Of a DNA stretch of 64,000 nucleotides, positions 29,601-40,989 are shown in pieces. The translations under genes and the position numbers were made by a program. The stretch is from contig NW_024037076.1 of NCBI RefSeq assembly GCF_015706575.1, positions 4,374,777 through 4,438,776 on the forward strand. Direction: 5' to 3'. Origin of the DNA: Patiria miniata (taxonomy: Eukaryota > Echinodermata > Asteroidea > Valvatida > Asterinidae). Under the pieces are notes generated by a model, which worked only from the letters and a program-made list of their open reading frames with translations, ran no database searches and was not told the DNA's origin. Position 1 is the stretch's first letter. Every line of letters begins with the position of its first letter.

Positions 29601-30208
29601 AATTCCAGCTTTATTTCATCTCCGTAACGGAGCTTTAAGAGCTCAGTGAATAAACCCAAAAATGTACTTTTCAAATCTTATACATGTATCCATCATCTTG
29701 TAATGGTCAAGGAGAATACAGACTAGGAGTTTTGGATCATTTCTCTGAATTACTAATTAGATATCATGGATAATTTTTCTGTCACGAACATTACACTTCC
29801 TTTCATAATGCGGAAATTTCCTAAACTGCATACCTCAAGATAACGTGTTCTGTTGATTACTCCATTTCAACATGATAGTTGACATTTTTTAAAAATTGTT
29901 GTGAAATTTTTCTTTTTGATGTTTTTATCAACAGCTGGGAGTCCAACCGAAGGCAATATGTCAAGTACGAGGTCATCGGTACCAACTCTGTAGCGGTTCC
30001 GACTCACTTCTTCAAAGTCGTACTCGGAGAAACAAAGAACCAATCCTACGACCTGCGAGCGTTCGTCGTGCCAAACAAGGCCACGTCAGACGACACGCCT
30101 TTGAAGAATTTCCTCGTCCCGATTGACGTGATAGAAAGAGCGGCAGGGATACTATTGTTTGAACGTCTGCCGAAGAGCCTGTTACGTTCTGTGAATGCAC
30201 CATTGTGA
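26614..30208 (+). CDS. ENDOG: Endonuclease G, mitochondrial
   Basis: Role (known): Mg-dependent nonspecific DNA/RNA endonuclease of the beta-beta-alpha-metal family, in the mitochondrial intermembrane space, linked to mtDNA turnover and apoptotic DNA cleavage. Seen: exons 26614-27147, 28007-28119 and 29935-30208 join in phase (0, 2) with GT-AG borders to give 306 residues, close to the family length. Residues 1-25 are hydrophobic and uncharged (WPVVSAISLGVGGVFGSLYE), a targeting/anchor segment. The active-site motif DRGHLAAAGNHR has its general-base His at 152; the next exon carries NRGIWNNLEKY and VYVCTGPLYLP, and the last YVKYEVIG, VPTHFFKVVL and FLVPIDVIERAAG, all ENDOG hallmarks rather than EXOG. 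All key residues are present. The ATG at 26614 follows an acceptor-like site, so a 5' noncoding exon is likely. A second ATG follows immediately. Confidence 0.95.
27165..27535. mobile_element. MITE in ENDOG intron 1
   Basis: Inverted ends GTTAGGCCAAAAAAAAAAGT and CCGGTTTCTGGTATG at the left pair with CATACCAGAAACCGG and TTTTTTTTGGCCTGACGGC at the right. It starts less than 25 bp after the exon donor. Noncoding. Confidence 0.7.
27795..27950. mobile_element. Foldback element in ENDOG intron 1
   Basis: TTTGGGGGTGATCGCTGTTA pairs with TTAACAGCGGTCACCCCCAAA (27818-27842 and 27858-27882), with an outer AATAATGACC-like extension. The same style as the 8557 hairpin, different sequence. Confidence 0.65.
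28198..28718. mobile_element. Mariner-type MITE, family A2, in ENDOG intron 2
   Basis: TA-flanked; left CCGGATGAGTAAAAAAAAAA, right TTTTTTTGCTCACCCTG. The inverted arms share TAGGATATGAAAGCCC and AGCTTTCTTTTAGTACAAGA. Partial relatives at 46314 and 58052. Confidence 0.8.
28984..29533. mobile_element. TTAA-flanked MITE, family B2, in ENDOG intron 2
   Basis: TTAAAGGTATAGTCCATCAT at the left and GCAAATGATGGACTCTGGCTTTAA at the right (inverted), TTAA on both sides. Full length, about 550 bp, with an internal TGCTTCTTAAGAAGCACCGT palindrome. Confidence 0.85.
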
Positions 30209-30297
30209 TTGAAATATTATTACAAGGTGTTAACACTACGGGCTCCGTGCACAAGTACCCCCTCAACGGTTACAAATCGAGAGTTGGGGTTCACTTG

Positions 30298-30819
30298 TAC
30301 CCCCCGCCCTGCAAACAGGATGCTGGGATACTCTGATGAGCTCCACAGAATCTTGTAAAGGAAGTGACCTATGACCTACATGTATGTATAAAGCATCTGG
30401 CTGCAGCTGTTCAAGACCGCAGTTAGACAATGTGCGCAAATGCTATCCGAAAACTTCCCATAGAAATGCGCACATTCCATACCGGATGTGATTTCTGTTT
30501 CATTGCGGACCATGTGGACAAAATGTTGAGCGTCGCATAATGCAATCCGACCGTTCATGATTCGAAACAGAGCCTAAGCAAGTGACGGGAATTGTAAATT
30601 TACAACACCGATAAGCTTTACAGAATTCCCTACATTATTACGCTTTTCAACGAGAAAAAAAACATCTCTAAACTGGAATAAAAGAGTAATGAATCAGTCT
30701 TAACGGCCGTTTCTAACCTTGCAGAGTCATGACCTTGATGACGCTCAGGTCACTGGTCATGCAAAATCCATCAGAGTATCCCAGCGTCCTGTTTGCTGGG
30801 TGGGGGGGGGGGGGGGGTA
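30298..30819. repeat. Inverted repeat across the ENDOG 3' flank
   Basis: 30312-30338 (CAAACAGGATGCTGGGATAC...) is the reverse complement of 30769-30795 with one mismatch; symmetry extends outward through CCCCCCGCCCTG / CTGGGTGGGGGG. An AATAAA word at 30677 lies between the arms. If the ENDOG transcript runs to that signal only the left arm is transcribed; if it runs further the end can fold. Confidence 0.75.
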
Positions 30820-30983
30820 TGAGCGAAGAGTTGGGGAAGACCACCTGAACCTATTGCTAACAGTGAATTAACTATGGGGAAGGGAAAGGCTGATCCAGAA
30901 CCCAAGTTTTTGGGGGGCCAAACAAAAATGTTGGTCCCCCATAAAGTGGGTTCAAAAAATTATGGCGTGGGGTTCGGGCCCGC

Positions 30984-31505
30984 TTAAAGGGAATATACAT
31001 CATTTGCTTTTGCTGTAATTTTCAGAAATGGATGGAATTGGGGGGTTGGAAATATAAAGCAAATATAGTTGCACTGACTTTTTGGAGGTTTTGGGTTCGA
31101 AAATGCTATAAAAACCAAGAAAAACGATCATTTTCCTGTAGTCTGGTTCCCTGACTCCATATAAGAAGAAACAGAGCAGTTTACATACATTGGGGAATTG
31201 TAAGGTCAGGGAACCAGTCTAGCTGGCTCGTACCCGTTCATAGGTTTGTAATCGATTGCAAACAAGTACAATGGTCAATTGGGGCCAGTATTTGAAAAAA
31301 AGCCAGTTGTTTCCAACGCTGATCGGCCGATCAGCGTTGGAAATTGATACAAAAATACCACTTTTCTTGAAAATGACAGTATACCAGGTGCCATAATTTT
31401 ACAGGATGCTTTAGACTGTCATTTACCAACATCCTATTAAGGTATTTCGCAAAAACTTGGTAGTTTTATTTTTCGATGTTTGCAAATGTTGTATATTCCC
31501 TTTAA
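30984..31505. mobile_element. TTAA-flanked MITE, family B1
   Basis: TTAAAGGGAATATACATCAT / ATGTTGTATATTCCCTTTAA, TTAA borders. The centre holds the palindrome CCAACGCTGATCGGCCGATC..., arms about 17 bp (31309-31342). Confidence 0.9.
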
Positions 31506-31560
31506 GGGCCCAGAATTTGTTTAGGATTCTTATTTGCTCTTTTCACACTTCCGCCATGGG

Positions 31561-31878
31561 CCGGGATATTTTGGGTTTCACGAACTGACATCCTCCACAG
31601 TGCGGCAGTTTTAGAGGGCACCCCGTGCATTTTCGGTTTCACAAACTGACACTGATCTTAATTTTACCAGTTGAATCGCTTTTTATAATTAAACATTGTA
31701 TAATCACAAAAGTAAACGGATAGATTAAATTCGTGTCAAACCTTTAAAACCGTTTTTCTCCGTTCTGTATTGCCGCATCCTGCTTGGGTGTCAGTTCGTG
31801 AAAATGAAAATGTACGGGGTGCGCTCTAAAAGTGCCGCACTGTGGAGGATGTCCGTTCGTGAACCCAAAAAATCCCGG
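31561..31878. mobile_element. Foldback element with about 93-bp arms
   Basis: CCGGGATATTTTGGGTTTCA at the left pairs with the inverted right end GAACCCAAAAAATCCCGG; complementarity runs through CATCCTCCACAGTGCGGCA and GCACCCCGTGCATTTTC. The interior is AT-rich, noncoding. Confidence 0.8.
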
Positions 31879-32137
31879 TTCTGTAAATACTCGCGCGTGC
31901 AGCGCACTCACGCGCGCATGAGTGTGAGTTCGTGGTGACGGTGACGAATTATTATCCCTGTTCATCAGGAATGAGGCCAGTTTTCTGCTTTGGTCTCTAC
32001 CAATAAGAATATATAAATTAGTAGTGCGTACTTTGCGCAATACGCGCACGAATAGGTATTTGCACACTGCGCGTTCCTCCCACTGGGGCTCTCGAAAGGG
32101 ATCCCAAAACGCCATTTATTGTTTGTGCACGGGGACC

Positions 32138-32658
32138 TTAAAGGGAATGTACAACATTTGCTTTTGCTGCAATTTTCAGAAATAAATGGATTTGGAGTAA
32201 TACTGTTATAGCAAATATTGCTACACTGACTTGTTTCATGTTTTGTGTTCGTATATGCTGGAAAAACCAAGAAACCAATCATATTCTTGTAGTCTGGTTC
32301 CCTGACCCCACTTAAGGTGAAACGGAGCAATTTATAGACTTTGGGGAATTGTAAGATCAGAGAATCAGTCTAGCAGGCTTGTAGTCTTCACAGGTGTGTA
32401 ATCAATTGCAAAGAAAATGTAGATGTACTAAATATAAAAAAGGAAGGAGCACTTTTTGAAAAAAGCCAGTTTTCTCCAACGCTGGTCGGCCGACCAGTGT
32501 TGGAAAAATACAGTTTTTCTTGAAACTGACAGCACACCAGGAGCCACAACTGAACAGAATGCTTTAGACTGTCATTCCCAAACAATCCATTAAGATATTT
32601 CGTGACAATTTGATCATTTCGTTTATTGATGTTTGCAAATGTTGTATCTTCCCTTTAA
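32138..32658. mobile_element. TTAA-flanked MITE, family B1
   Basis: TTAAAGGGAATGTACAACAT / ATGTTGTATCTTCCCTTTAA, TTAA borders, central ACGCTGGTCGGCCGACCAGT. Same family as 30984. Confidence 0.9.
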
Positions 32659-32699
32659 CTTTAATTCACCAAAATACCAAAAAATAATTATCATTTCAC

Positions 32700-33480
32700 A
32701 GTACCGTAACTTGATTACTCGAGTACTCGCGAGTAGTTCATGCTACTCATTTTACTCATGGTTTTTCATCTACTCAAGTACTCGTCCTGGCGCGAGTAGA
32801 GGCAGCTTTTCTCGAGTAGCAATTGAAAGTTTAGGGTTCCGCACTGCTTGATACATCCCCTGCAAACAGAGAATCATCACTCTCTCTCCCTACGATTCCA
32901 TTCTTCAAAAACAAAATTGAAGTAAATGACTTAAAGGGAAGATACAACATTTGCAAACAGCAAAAAGCTGCTCTTAATTTTTCAGAATTAGTTTTTCCGC
33001 ATTTTCTTTGCAATTGATTACACACCTGTGAAGGGGTACAAGCCTGCCGGACTGATTCTATGACCTTACAAATTCCCAAAGTTTAAAAACTGCTATGTTT
33101 CATCTTAAGTGGGGTCAGGGAACCTGACTACAAGAACATGATGTTTTTCTTGGTTTTTCCCGGCATCTTCAAGCCCAAAACGTGAAACGAGTCACTTTAA
33201 CAATATTTGCTATAACATTCTAATCCCCCAAATCCATTTACTACTGAAAATTGTAGCAAGAGCAAATGGTGTACATTCCCTTCAAAATGTCGCACAGTAA
33301 GGACATCTCAGTGCTGAAGAATGTGGTGTGATTTGCACGCTATTTGCTTGTAGTTATTTCCCATCATACTAACGTATATGTAAGTTTTTCTGCTTTTATG
33401 GGAATTTGGTTAACTACTCGTGAGTAATTTCTTTGCGAGTACACGAGTAGAAAACTCCACTACTCGCCCCCAGGCCTAGT
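32700..33480. repeat. GAGTACTCG echo blocks flanking a B1 MITE
   Basis: ATTACTCGAGTACTCGCGAG and related words at 32715-32820, and CTACTCGTGAGTAA ... CGAGTACACGAGTAG at 33412-33475, bracket the B1 copy at 32931. Same vocabulary as 1-60 and 45460-45690. Confidence 0.55.
32931..33294. mobile_element. TTAA MITE, family B1, internally shortened
   Basis: Left TTAAAGGGAAGATACAACAT; right GTGTACATTCCCTTCAA, where the terminal TTAA has drifted. Central palindrome missing. Confidence 0.8.
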
Positions 33481-34655
33481 TAACAGTAAACTCAACTGAC
33501 TTGCCAAAAATGATGTAAATCAAGATGTGTTATTACATGTAGTGCATTATGTGGAAACTTTCTGTTGGGGTTATGCAGTTCTTAAGTTATAAATACTTAC
33601 ATTATTACATGTATTTGCATAAATATATAAATAAGGAATCCAAAATTCTTTATATCTTTACAAATTGCCAAAGTTAGTACATGTATTCAGTTTAATTTCA
33701 TTTGTGTTGCATATATTTTTCAATTTCAGCTGATTGTAAAAGTGGGACACTATCATCTCAATAAAAAAACAGTTGTTTGTCGAAGATGTAACATGCATGA
33801 CAACATAGGAATGAAGTTCAGAACACAAAACAACATTTATTTGACATTTTGTTGTGCAGCTTTTTGCAATACTGCTTGGGCAGCCGTGAGGGCATAATAG
33901 GATCATTCGCTTTTCATGCATTTTCTTCGTTTCCAATATTAACACGACTCAAAATTTAATCCAAGGAAGATTGTTCAGAACCTTTCCTGTTGAAGTTTCA
34001 GCTCAGTGGATATTACACCTTTTCGAGAAAACAGTGGAAAAAAAACTGCATGAAACACGATTCTGTCTGTTGTGTTTTATCAGGGTTCGACCTTAACTTT
34101 TTTGTTCACTAGCCAGCCGGGCTACTGAAACAGACTCTTAACTAGCCCGCGGGCATGTTCACTAGTTTGTATGTTTTTTCTTTTATATTGTCTCATAAAC
34201 AACAATATGCATACATGTAAAACGTGTTTAGGGCCTGAAAGATGACCCCTGGTGGCGTGCTTCAGGGCCCCTCAAAAAGAATAATTAACGTGTAAAAGTC
34301 AAGAGTTTTAAAAATTAGTTTGGTATATTGATTTCTTTAAAAAATCACCCACGGAATTTTATGAAAACTGAAAAATTGCATGACGTGAAAGAGAAATATC
34401 CTGCCAAAATCTGACCTGTCACTTCTGAAAACTTCTGTGTGGACTCGTGGAACTCGATTACTCGTTTTAAGCATGAAAATTTATGGAATAATTTTGTGAC
34501 AGACAATTTTTTTGGAACAAACTTGAAGGATTTATCTTCATTTACAAACAATCTAAAATGACCGTTGATGTCTATGGTTGATAAGAACTGTATTAAAACG
34601 TGATCCGAACGAAACCTAGAACTATCAGATGTAGTTAGGTATTAAAATCTTCGCA
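33295..34655. other. AT-rich stretch, old repeats
   Basis: Contains a decayed B2 relative (33890-34080) and the AGCCAGCCGGGCTACTG repeat (34110-34165) inverted relative to 17.4 kb. No gene recognised. Confidence 0.45.
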
Positions 34656-35290
34656 GACTGGGAGGCGACGGCAGTTTGGCTTGTACGACCAGCTTCTGGT
34701 GGAACTTGGGAACGAGGACCAGGCCTCCTTCTAAAACTTCATGCGGATGCCCCCTGAGATGTTCCGAGTTCCAGAGTGGGTCCAAGGATCACCAAGGAAC
34801 ACACTGCCTACAGGGAGCTGCTGGAGCCTGGCCGGAAGCTTGCCTTGACTTTGCGTCACCTTGCCTCTGGAACCACGTATGCCTCGATGAAGTTCGGTTG
34901 GAGGGTCCCCCACACCACCATTTCAATCGTCGTCAGAGAAGTTTGCCAGGTGATGATCTGTCCAACCATTCCTGAGGGATGGCGGGTTCCATTGCTGAGA
35001 AGGTCTGGAAAAACTGGAACCTACCCCATATACTTGGAGCCCTGCATGGAAGGTACATTGCATGCCGGTGTCCTCGAAATAGTGGGTCCATGTACTACAA
35101 CTACAAAGGATTCTACTCCATTGTTCTGATGGCGCTTGTAGATGCGGACTACAAATTCATCTGGGCAGATATTGGTGGCGCTGGAGCAGCATCAGACGCT
35201 CAGAGTCGGAGTTGAAAGAATTGGCTGAAGATGGTAGGCTAGGTTTTCCTGCACCAGATCCTCTGGCCAACGACAACCAGGATGTGCAAC
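34655..35290 (+). pseudogene. PIF/Harbinger transposase (HARBI1-like), broken
   Basis: Reads in order RRQFGLYDQLLVELG, NFMRMPPEMF, then ITKEHTAYRELLEPGRKLAL, LRHLASGTTYASMKFG, VPHTTISIVVREVCQ, then in another frame WKNWNLPHILGALHGRYIAC, NSGSMYYNYKGFYSIVLMAL, DADYKFIWADIGG, then ELKELAEDGRLGFPAPDPL. This is the HARBI1-type DDE transposase. There are at least three frame changes, one stop (after QASF, about 34733) and a deletion near 34970. The first catalytic Asp (usual GA-x-DGKH) is His here. The 3' third is missing. No inverted ends were found. Confidence 0.85.
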
Positions 35291-35560
35291 GGAAGCTGCA
35301 AAGTCAAGGGAGGCATGGGACATCAAAGAGGCCTCGGAGTGGGCCGAGTGGACAGAGCCATCATGGGACCGAGCTGGAGAAGGCGAGCGCGAGCCCGCAT
35401 CTTCTTCCAAGACATCCGGAACTACAGGGGATGATGGCTCTTGCAGTGGGGGCTCGGCTCTTCTACCTCCTCCTCGGCTACTGGTAGATGGCTTTGAAGG
35501 AGCAGCAGTAGACTCTTCAGGTTTAGTCCCAAATAGATAATTGTACAGTTTTGTCATGTT
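35290..35560 (-). other. Ser/Pro-rich antisense open frame next to the Harbinger relic
   Basis: Minus-strand frame reading KLYNYLFGTKPEESTAAPSK, SSRGGGRRAEPP, SRSPSPARSHDGSVHSAHSE. It is part of a 203-codon frame (35192-35803) that overlaps the relic transposase on the other strand. Harbinger elements often carry a second gene; whether this is its start is a guess. Composition is low-complexity. Confidence 0.25.
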
Positions 35561-36369
35561 TGTTATAATAAAACACACAACGTAGAAGTCCATTAGAAAA
35601 CAAACATCAAATCTGATCCAGAGCAGGACAGTCAATTTGTTACTGCTCATTGTGACAACTGAGATTTTCCCAACAAAAAGCAAGCAAGCAAGCAAAAAAC
35701 ACCCCCCAACAAAAAAAACCCAAACTAACAAAAAAACGAGCAAATAGGTCGCTAGAATGAACTCTGCGATGAATGCGGCAAACTTGTTCCGCCGAGTGAA
35801 CATTTTCAGATTTTCAATACTGACTTTTTTTTTCTAAATTGGGCCCACAGGTGTTTTTTTTTGTTGGATGTGCACCGATGCATCTGTTGACGAGCGCTGC
35901 ATGCCTTGACAGGATTGAATATACATAAAAAAAGAGAATTTTTTTTTTTTAAAAACACCTTTTTATTTTGTAAAAGTGCGTTTGGGGTAACATCTGTTCT
36001 GAAGTGGCTCCAATGTTTGTGCGTCACAGGCTACAAGCTCGTCGCTTTTCTGTCCAATTTTACCGGTTCATCGGATGACCGGATCACCGGTACTTTTTTT
36101 CACCGTTGTGTAGACCCAACTGAAACCGCACACGCACACGAATGATCTGTCGTATGATGACTAGTCAGACATGATGACTAGATGACATGATTACAAAATG
36201 GCAGCCGTCAATTTTGAATCATGTGACTTCCTTTGTGAATCTGATTGGCTGACATAAATATTTCGTTGGTTGTTACTTGATATGTACCTATACCGGGATG
36301 CGTAATAAAGCCCGCCGCACACCTTTCCGATTTTACTGGTTCACCGGATCACGTGACTTCCTTCTTGAA
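35560..36369. other. Stretch without recognised gene
   Basis: A-rich and T-rich runs, then a pair of repeats with the phrase ACCGGTTCATCGGATGACCG (36060s) and ACTGGTTCACCGGATCACGT (36335s). No coding pattern. Confidence 0.45.
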
Positions 36370-37206
36370 TCTGATTAGTTAACGTGATTAAAGTGCAAGC
36401 CCGCGGGAACGGGGGTGCTGTGGGTGCTGCAGCACCCCCAACTTTTTGGATTGGGGTGCTGGAATATGCTTCAGCACCCCTTACTCCCGGGCAAAAATGT
36501 GTTCCAGCCAGCAGTGTTCTTCGACGTTGAAATTGCGCCGCTACCCTATAGGCCTACATTATGCTTGCTCTACAAATATCTCCTTCGTTTTGTTCGTTTC
36601 TAGTTTTGCCGCGGCTAAGCGAGGTGCTTCGAACGTCTAGCACATATACTGTAAAATATCAAGAGGAGGTATTTTCAAAATCTTCAGGCAGTGCAGAATC
36701 GATATTTCTCTCAAGGTATCTAAAATCATGACATGTCTATGATATTTCCGCCACGATGGAAGCTTTGACCCGAAACCAATAACCTCAGCCATGACAATGG
36801 TGGCAAAGTTGATAATGCTTGCCAGGATTTTTTTCATTCGATCTTTCAATAGGGGCACGTGTTTCCCCTGAAGGTTTTTTTTTTTCATTTAAAGGTTTCA
36901 TTGACGTTGCTAACATTCTGTACTCAAGATTAACAAATATCAAGGTTCACCGTGACACATCCCCAACATAATTCCAGTGTAGTTTCGTTTTAATAAAAAA
37001 GCTATTCATGTTTTACCCTTTGCAACTTTTTCCTCATTAAATCTCAGTAGACCGATAAATCCTTGCCTAGCCCAAAACGTGCTATATCTACCGAGCATAA
37101 ACATAAAGATGCATTTGGTATTTTATCTTTTATATTTGCCGTTCCCTGTAACAAACAAATGACACTGCAAATATATCGAGAGCTACATTGTTTGGTGAGA
37201 TAGAAC
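36370..37206. repeat. Dispersed repeat D, inverted relative to 45748 and 56733 copies
   Basis: AGCCCGCGGGAACGGGGGTG, CTTCAGCACCCCTTACTCCC, GTAGAGCAAGCATAAT-type and TCAGTAGACCGATAAATCC phrases recur in reverse at 45960-46310 and 57000-57340. The GC-rich end repeats GGGTGCTG/CAGCACCCC several times. The Ty3/gypsy element sits at its right edge. Confidence 0.7.
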
Positions 37207-37679
37207 TTTGGGGAATGCGAGTTCGTTACAGTCAAGTGTCACTCACCCAATTCTGTTCCGATGTGTGTGTGCGGTACTGTCCAACTGTTCTCCCGCACGG
37301 TGGCTGGCGGTAGAATTTGCCTCGACTACCGCGAGACGAAACCGATCCTGGTCCCGCGAATATATATTTACAAATGTTCACAAGGTTACCGACGGACGGA
37401 CGAAGACGACGAGAATTAACTAACTAGTATAAAACTTGGAATTGCTGACGAATAACGATGATAAACTGGCAAAACTTGGCACTTCGAATTTACAGGAACG
37501 CGACGTTATTAAGACGTTAGAACGAAGGGGCACGTCCTTCGCACGTGTTTGTGAACCAACGAAAAGTCTATGTGAAACGCGTATTATGTACAGGTACCAG
37601 CGACACGCGAAAGTGCTGACAGGTCAAAGTATGACGAAATGCTGACAAAGGTCAGAGTTCGCGCGGGGTGGTCACCACA
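37207..37679 (-). repeat. 3' LTR of the Ty3/gypsy element
   Basis: Read on the minus strand it begins TGTGGTGACC. The offset to its partner is constant at 4634 bp through the whole length. The GAAC target copy lies at 37203-37206. Confidence 0.9.
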
Positions 37680-37680
37680 T

Positions 37681-37697
37681 CAGCCCCCTCCAGAGAG
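37681..37697 (-). promoter_or_regulatory. Polypurine tract
   Basis: CTGGAGGGGGCTGA on the minus strand directly before the 3' LTR, the expected plus-strand primer position. Confidence 0.75.
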
Positions 37698-37764
37698 CTT
37701 CTGGAAGAAGTGATCGAAGAAAAAAAAAAAAAAAAACCACATATATATACAATATTTACAGCGT

Positions 37765-40700
37765 TCAACCACAGTCGAACTGGGAGAGGTGCGCGGGCCA
37801 GTGAACCCGACGGCCGGTGCGTGTTGTTCGCTCGGTCGTGGTACTGTCCTGATCAACTGGAGCAGGCAGGGGAGGTGCCACCGGCGGGTTTTGAGGAGTT
37901 GGCACTGGCGGTTTTGGCGATGTTGGTTGTGGCAACGCGGTTGAGGGATCCATCTCAAGATACGCGACTTTCAATCTATCCAAACTCACTGTGTCGCTCT
38001 TGCCGTTGATGTCCAGTGTATAGTATTTGTCTGCTCGCTCAAGTACACGATATGGGCCCTTGTACGGAGGTTCGAGTGGTTTGCGCACATGATCACATCG
38101 GACGAAAACGTGTGTGCAAGACAACAAGTCCTTGTGAAGCTGTGTGGTGCGGGTGTGCGGTCGTGTAGGTGCTGGCGCTATCTGACGCATGACGCGTTTG
38201 AGGCGATGAACATAATCTCCTGGGTCTAATCCAGCATCATTGACGGGTGCGACAAACTGTCCAGGGAGGCGCAATGTAGTTCCAAAGACGAGTTCCGCTG
38301 TCGAACACCCAATGTCCCGTTTGACGACTGTTCGGATCCCCAGCAGAACAAGAGGGAGCGTTTCCGTCCACCTGTTGGGCTCGTCTTGTGCTTTGAGTGA
38401 AGCTTTCAACTGTCTGTGGAAGCGCTCCACTAGTCCGTTTGCGATAGGATGGTACGAAGTAGTGCGGATGCGTCGACTTCCAAGTAATGTTGTCAAGGCG
38501 TTGAACAGGGCTGATTCGAATTGTCGGCCGCGGTCGGTGGTGATTGTCGATGGTGTGCCATATCTTGTTACCCAATTGCTCACAAACGCTCTGGCGACAG
38601 TTTCTGCAGTTATGTCTGGGATCGGAATGGCTTCCGGCCACCTTGTGAAACGGTCAATGCACGTGAGTAGGTATGACTGACCGTTGGACGGTGGAAGTGG
38701 GCCGACAATGTCAATATGCACGTGGTCGAAACGGGCATCAGGGGTGATGAAGGTTCCTAGTGGTGTGATGGTATGCTTCTGCACCTTGGATTTCTGACAA
38801 CGGATGCAGGTTTTAGCCCACGAACGAACATCATGGTTCATGTTGGGCCACACAAAACGTGCGCTGACTAGCTTGAGAGTGGCTCTGATTCCGGGATGCG
38901 ACTGGGAATGCAAGGAGTCGAACACTGCTCTTCGCATCACCTTGGGGACGAAGGGTCGAGGGGTGCCGGTAGCCATGTCACAAGCTAGGGTGTTCTTGCT
39001 TGCAACCAGCGGAATGTCCTGTAGCTGAAGAACCGACTGCTGTTTGTGTTGGAGTAAGTCCTCATCATTGCGCTGATGCTCGGCCATGGCCTGGAAATCG
39101 ATGGTAGATGATGACATGGCAGAGAATGTGTTCAGGCTAATGCGTGACAACGCGTCAGCGACGTCGTTGTGTTTACCCTGAACATGTCTGATGTCAGTTG
39201 TGTACTGCGACACGTAGTCAAGTTGTCGGATCTCGCGGGGGGAGTATCTATCCGAGCTTGCAGCGAGTGCGTGTGTCAGCGGCTTATGATCTGTTAAGAT
39301 GGAGAATGCGCGACCCTCGACAACATGGCGGAAGTGGCGGATGGCAAGGTAAGCCGCTAACAGCTCCCGGCCGAACGTGCTGTACTTGGTCTCCGCAGGT
39401 TGCAGCTTTCGTGAGAAGAAAGCAATGGGACGCCAGATGTCATGTTCCAGCTGTTGCAGGACTCCACCAACGGCGAAATCAGAGGCATCGACCATCAGGC
39501 TTAACTCAGCATCGGATCGAGGATGGGACAAGCGAGTTGCATTGATCAAAGCCGACTTGACTGCTTCGAAGGCATCGATTGCCGTGTTGGTCAGTTCGAT
39601 TGTCTTCTTGGGTTTTCCAGCGAGGAGGTCGGTCAGAGGTCGTGCCAAGGCAGCACAGTGGGGGATGAAGCGGCGATAGAAGTTGACCAGTCCAAGAAAT
39701 TCGCGCAATTTCTTGGTTGAATTGGGGACTGGGAACCGTTTGATCGCGTCAACCTTTGTGTCCAGTGGCCGAATACCGTCCTGGTCGATCTGGTGGCCTA
39801 GGAATTGTAGTGACGGCACACCAAATTCGCACTTGGCGGGATTCACCACAACACCGTACTGATCAAGCCGCTCGAAAAGCGTCCGAAGATGCGACTCGTG
39901 CTCTTCTTCGCTATGGCTGGCGATGAGTAAATCGTCGATGTAGGCGTATACGAAATCCAACCCGTGTAACACTTTATCGATGAAACGCTGAAACGTCTGG
40001 GCTGCGTTTCGCAGTCCAAAAGGCATGCGCAAGAATTCGAACATGCCAAATGGAGTGGTGATGGCCGTCTTCGGAATGTCACTCGGCTCCACGGGGATTT
40101 GATGGTACGCTCGGACTAAATCCACCTTCGAGAAAACGGTCTGGCCATGCAAAGACGAAGTGATGTCATGTACATGTGGGATTGGATAGCGATCAGGGAC
40201 GGATGCATTGTTCAGAGCGCGGTAATCCCCGCATGGTCTCCAATCACCCTGTGTTCCTTTCGGCACCATATGCAATGGCGATGACCAACTACTATTGGAG
40301 GGACGGATGATGCCCAATTGTAGCATGTGGTCGAACTCCGCCTTGGCGATTTTCAATTTGTCCGGAGCAAGGCGTCGTGGCCTGGCGGATACAGGAGGGC
40401 CTTTAGTTGTGATGTGATGGGTGACATCATGTTTGGGTGTTGCATCCTTGAAGCAAGGTTTGGCAATGGCAGGGAACTGACCCAAAATGGCTGTGTATTG
40501 AGTGTTCGGGGATGGGCCAGCAAAAACAGGGCTGAGAACATTGGTACTTGTTGCAATGCCTTGAATGCTAAGACTAGTGGTGGAATCTATGAGTTTTCTG
40601 TCCTTCATGTCAACCAATAACCCGAAATGGCGAAGGAAATCTGCTCCCAAAATTGCGACTGGTACATCAGCAACTGTAAAAATCCACCTGCATGTACGCC

Positions 40701-40989
40701 TAAGACCCAAATCAATTGTCATTGAACGCTCACCGTATGTGTGAATCCGTGTCTTGTTGACTGCCTCGAGCACAAAATCACTCCTGCAGCACTGCTTGTC
40801 TCGTGGCGTTGGAGGGAGGATGCTGACCTCAGCACCGGTGTCCACGAGGAACTTGGAGCCTGTGATTTTGTCATATACATGGAAAAGGCGACATTGATTG
40901 GGTGTGCCAGTGGATGAAGTCGCCCCTATCCGCTGGCCTGCTGGTTTCCCTGGGCCGTGTTGGAACTGTGGTTGCGTGTGTAGTTGCAT
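37765..40989 (-). CDS. Ty3/gypsy pol polyprotein
   Basis: Open frame of 1074 codons. Order: protease with the [10 protein letters not shown] motif (Asp about residue 50), reverse transcriptase with YIDD (residues 350-353) and [10 protein letters not shown], RNase H beginning [13 protein letters not shown] (about 497), integrase with an HHCC zinc region (HSQSHPG ... CIRCQ) and a DDE core starting [11 protein letters not shown] and [11 protein letters not shown], then a basic, proline-rich tail. The PR-RT-RH-INT order is that of the Ty3/gypsy group. It overlaps the end of gag in a different frame; the family usually produces pol by recoding. Confidence 0.95.
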   Translation of the reverse strand: MQLHTQPQFQHGPGKPAGQRIGATSSTGTPNQCRLFHVYDKITGSKFLVDTGAEVSILPPTPRDKQCCRSDFVLEAVNKTRIHTYGERSMTIDLGLRRTCRWIFTVADVPVAILGADFLRHFGLLVDMKDRKLIDSTTSLSIQGIATSTNVLSPVFAGPSPNTQYTAILGQFPAIAKPCFKDATPKHDVTHHITTKGPPVSARPRRLAPDKLKIAKAEFDHMLQLGIIRPSNSSWSSPLHMVPKGTQGDWRPCGDYRALNNASVPDRYPIPHVHDITSSLHGQTVFSKVDLVRAYHQIPVEPSDIPKTAITTPFGMFEFLRMPFGLRNAAQTFQRFIDKVLHGLDFVYAYIDDLLIASHSEEEHESHLRTLFERLDQYGVVVNPAKCEFGVPSLQFLGHQIDQDGIRPLDTKVDAIKRFPVPNSTKKLREFLGLVNFYRRFIPHCAALARPLTDLLAGKPKKTIELTNTAIDAFEAVKSALINATRLSHPRSDAELSLMVDASDFAVGGVLQQLEHDIWRPIAFFSRKLQPAETKYSTFGRELLAAYLAIRHFRHVVEGRAFSILTDHKPLTHALAASSDRYSPREIRQLDYVSQYTTDIRHVQGKHNDVADALSRISLNTFSAMSSSTIDFQAMAEHQRNDEDLLQHKQQSVLQLQDIPLVASKNTLACDMATGTPRPFVPKVMRRAVFDSLHSQSHPGIRATLKLVSARFVWPNMNHDVRSWAKTCIRCQKSKVQKHTITPLGTFITPDARFDHVHIDIVGPLPPSNGQSYLLTCIDRFTRWPEAIPIPDITAETVARAFVSNWVTRYGTPSTITTDRGRQFESALFNALTTLLGSRRIRTTSYHPIANGLVERFHRQLKASLKAQDEPNRWTETLPLVLLGIRTVVKRDIGCSTAELVFGTTLRLPGQFVAPVNDAGLDPGDYVHRLKRVMRQIAPAPTRPHTRTTQLHKDLLSCTHVFVRCDHVRKPLEPPYKGPYRVLERADKYYTLDINGKSDTVSLDRLKVAYLEMDPSTALPQPTSPKPPVPTPQNPPVAPPLPAPVDQDSTTTERTTRTGRRVHWPAHLSQFDCG

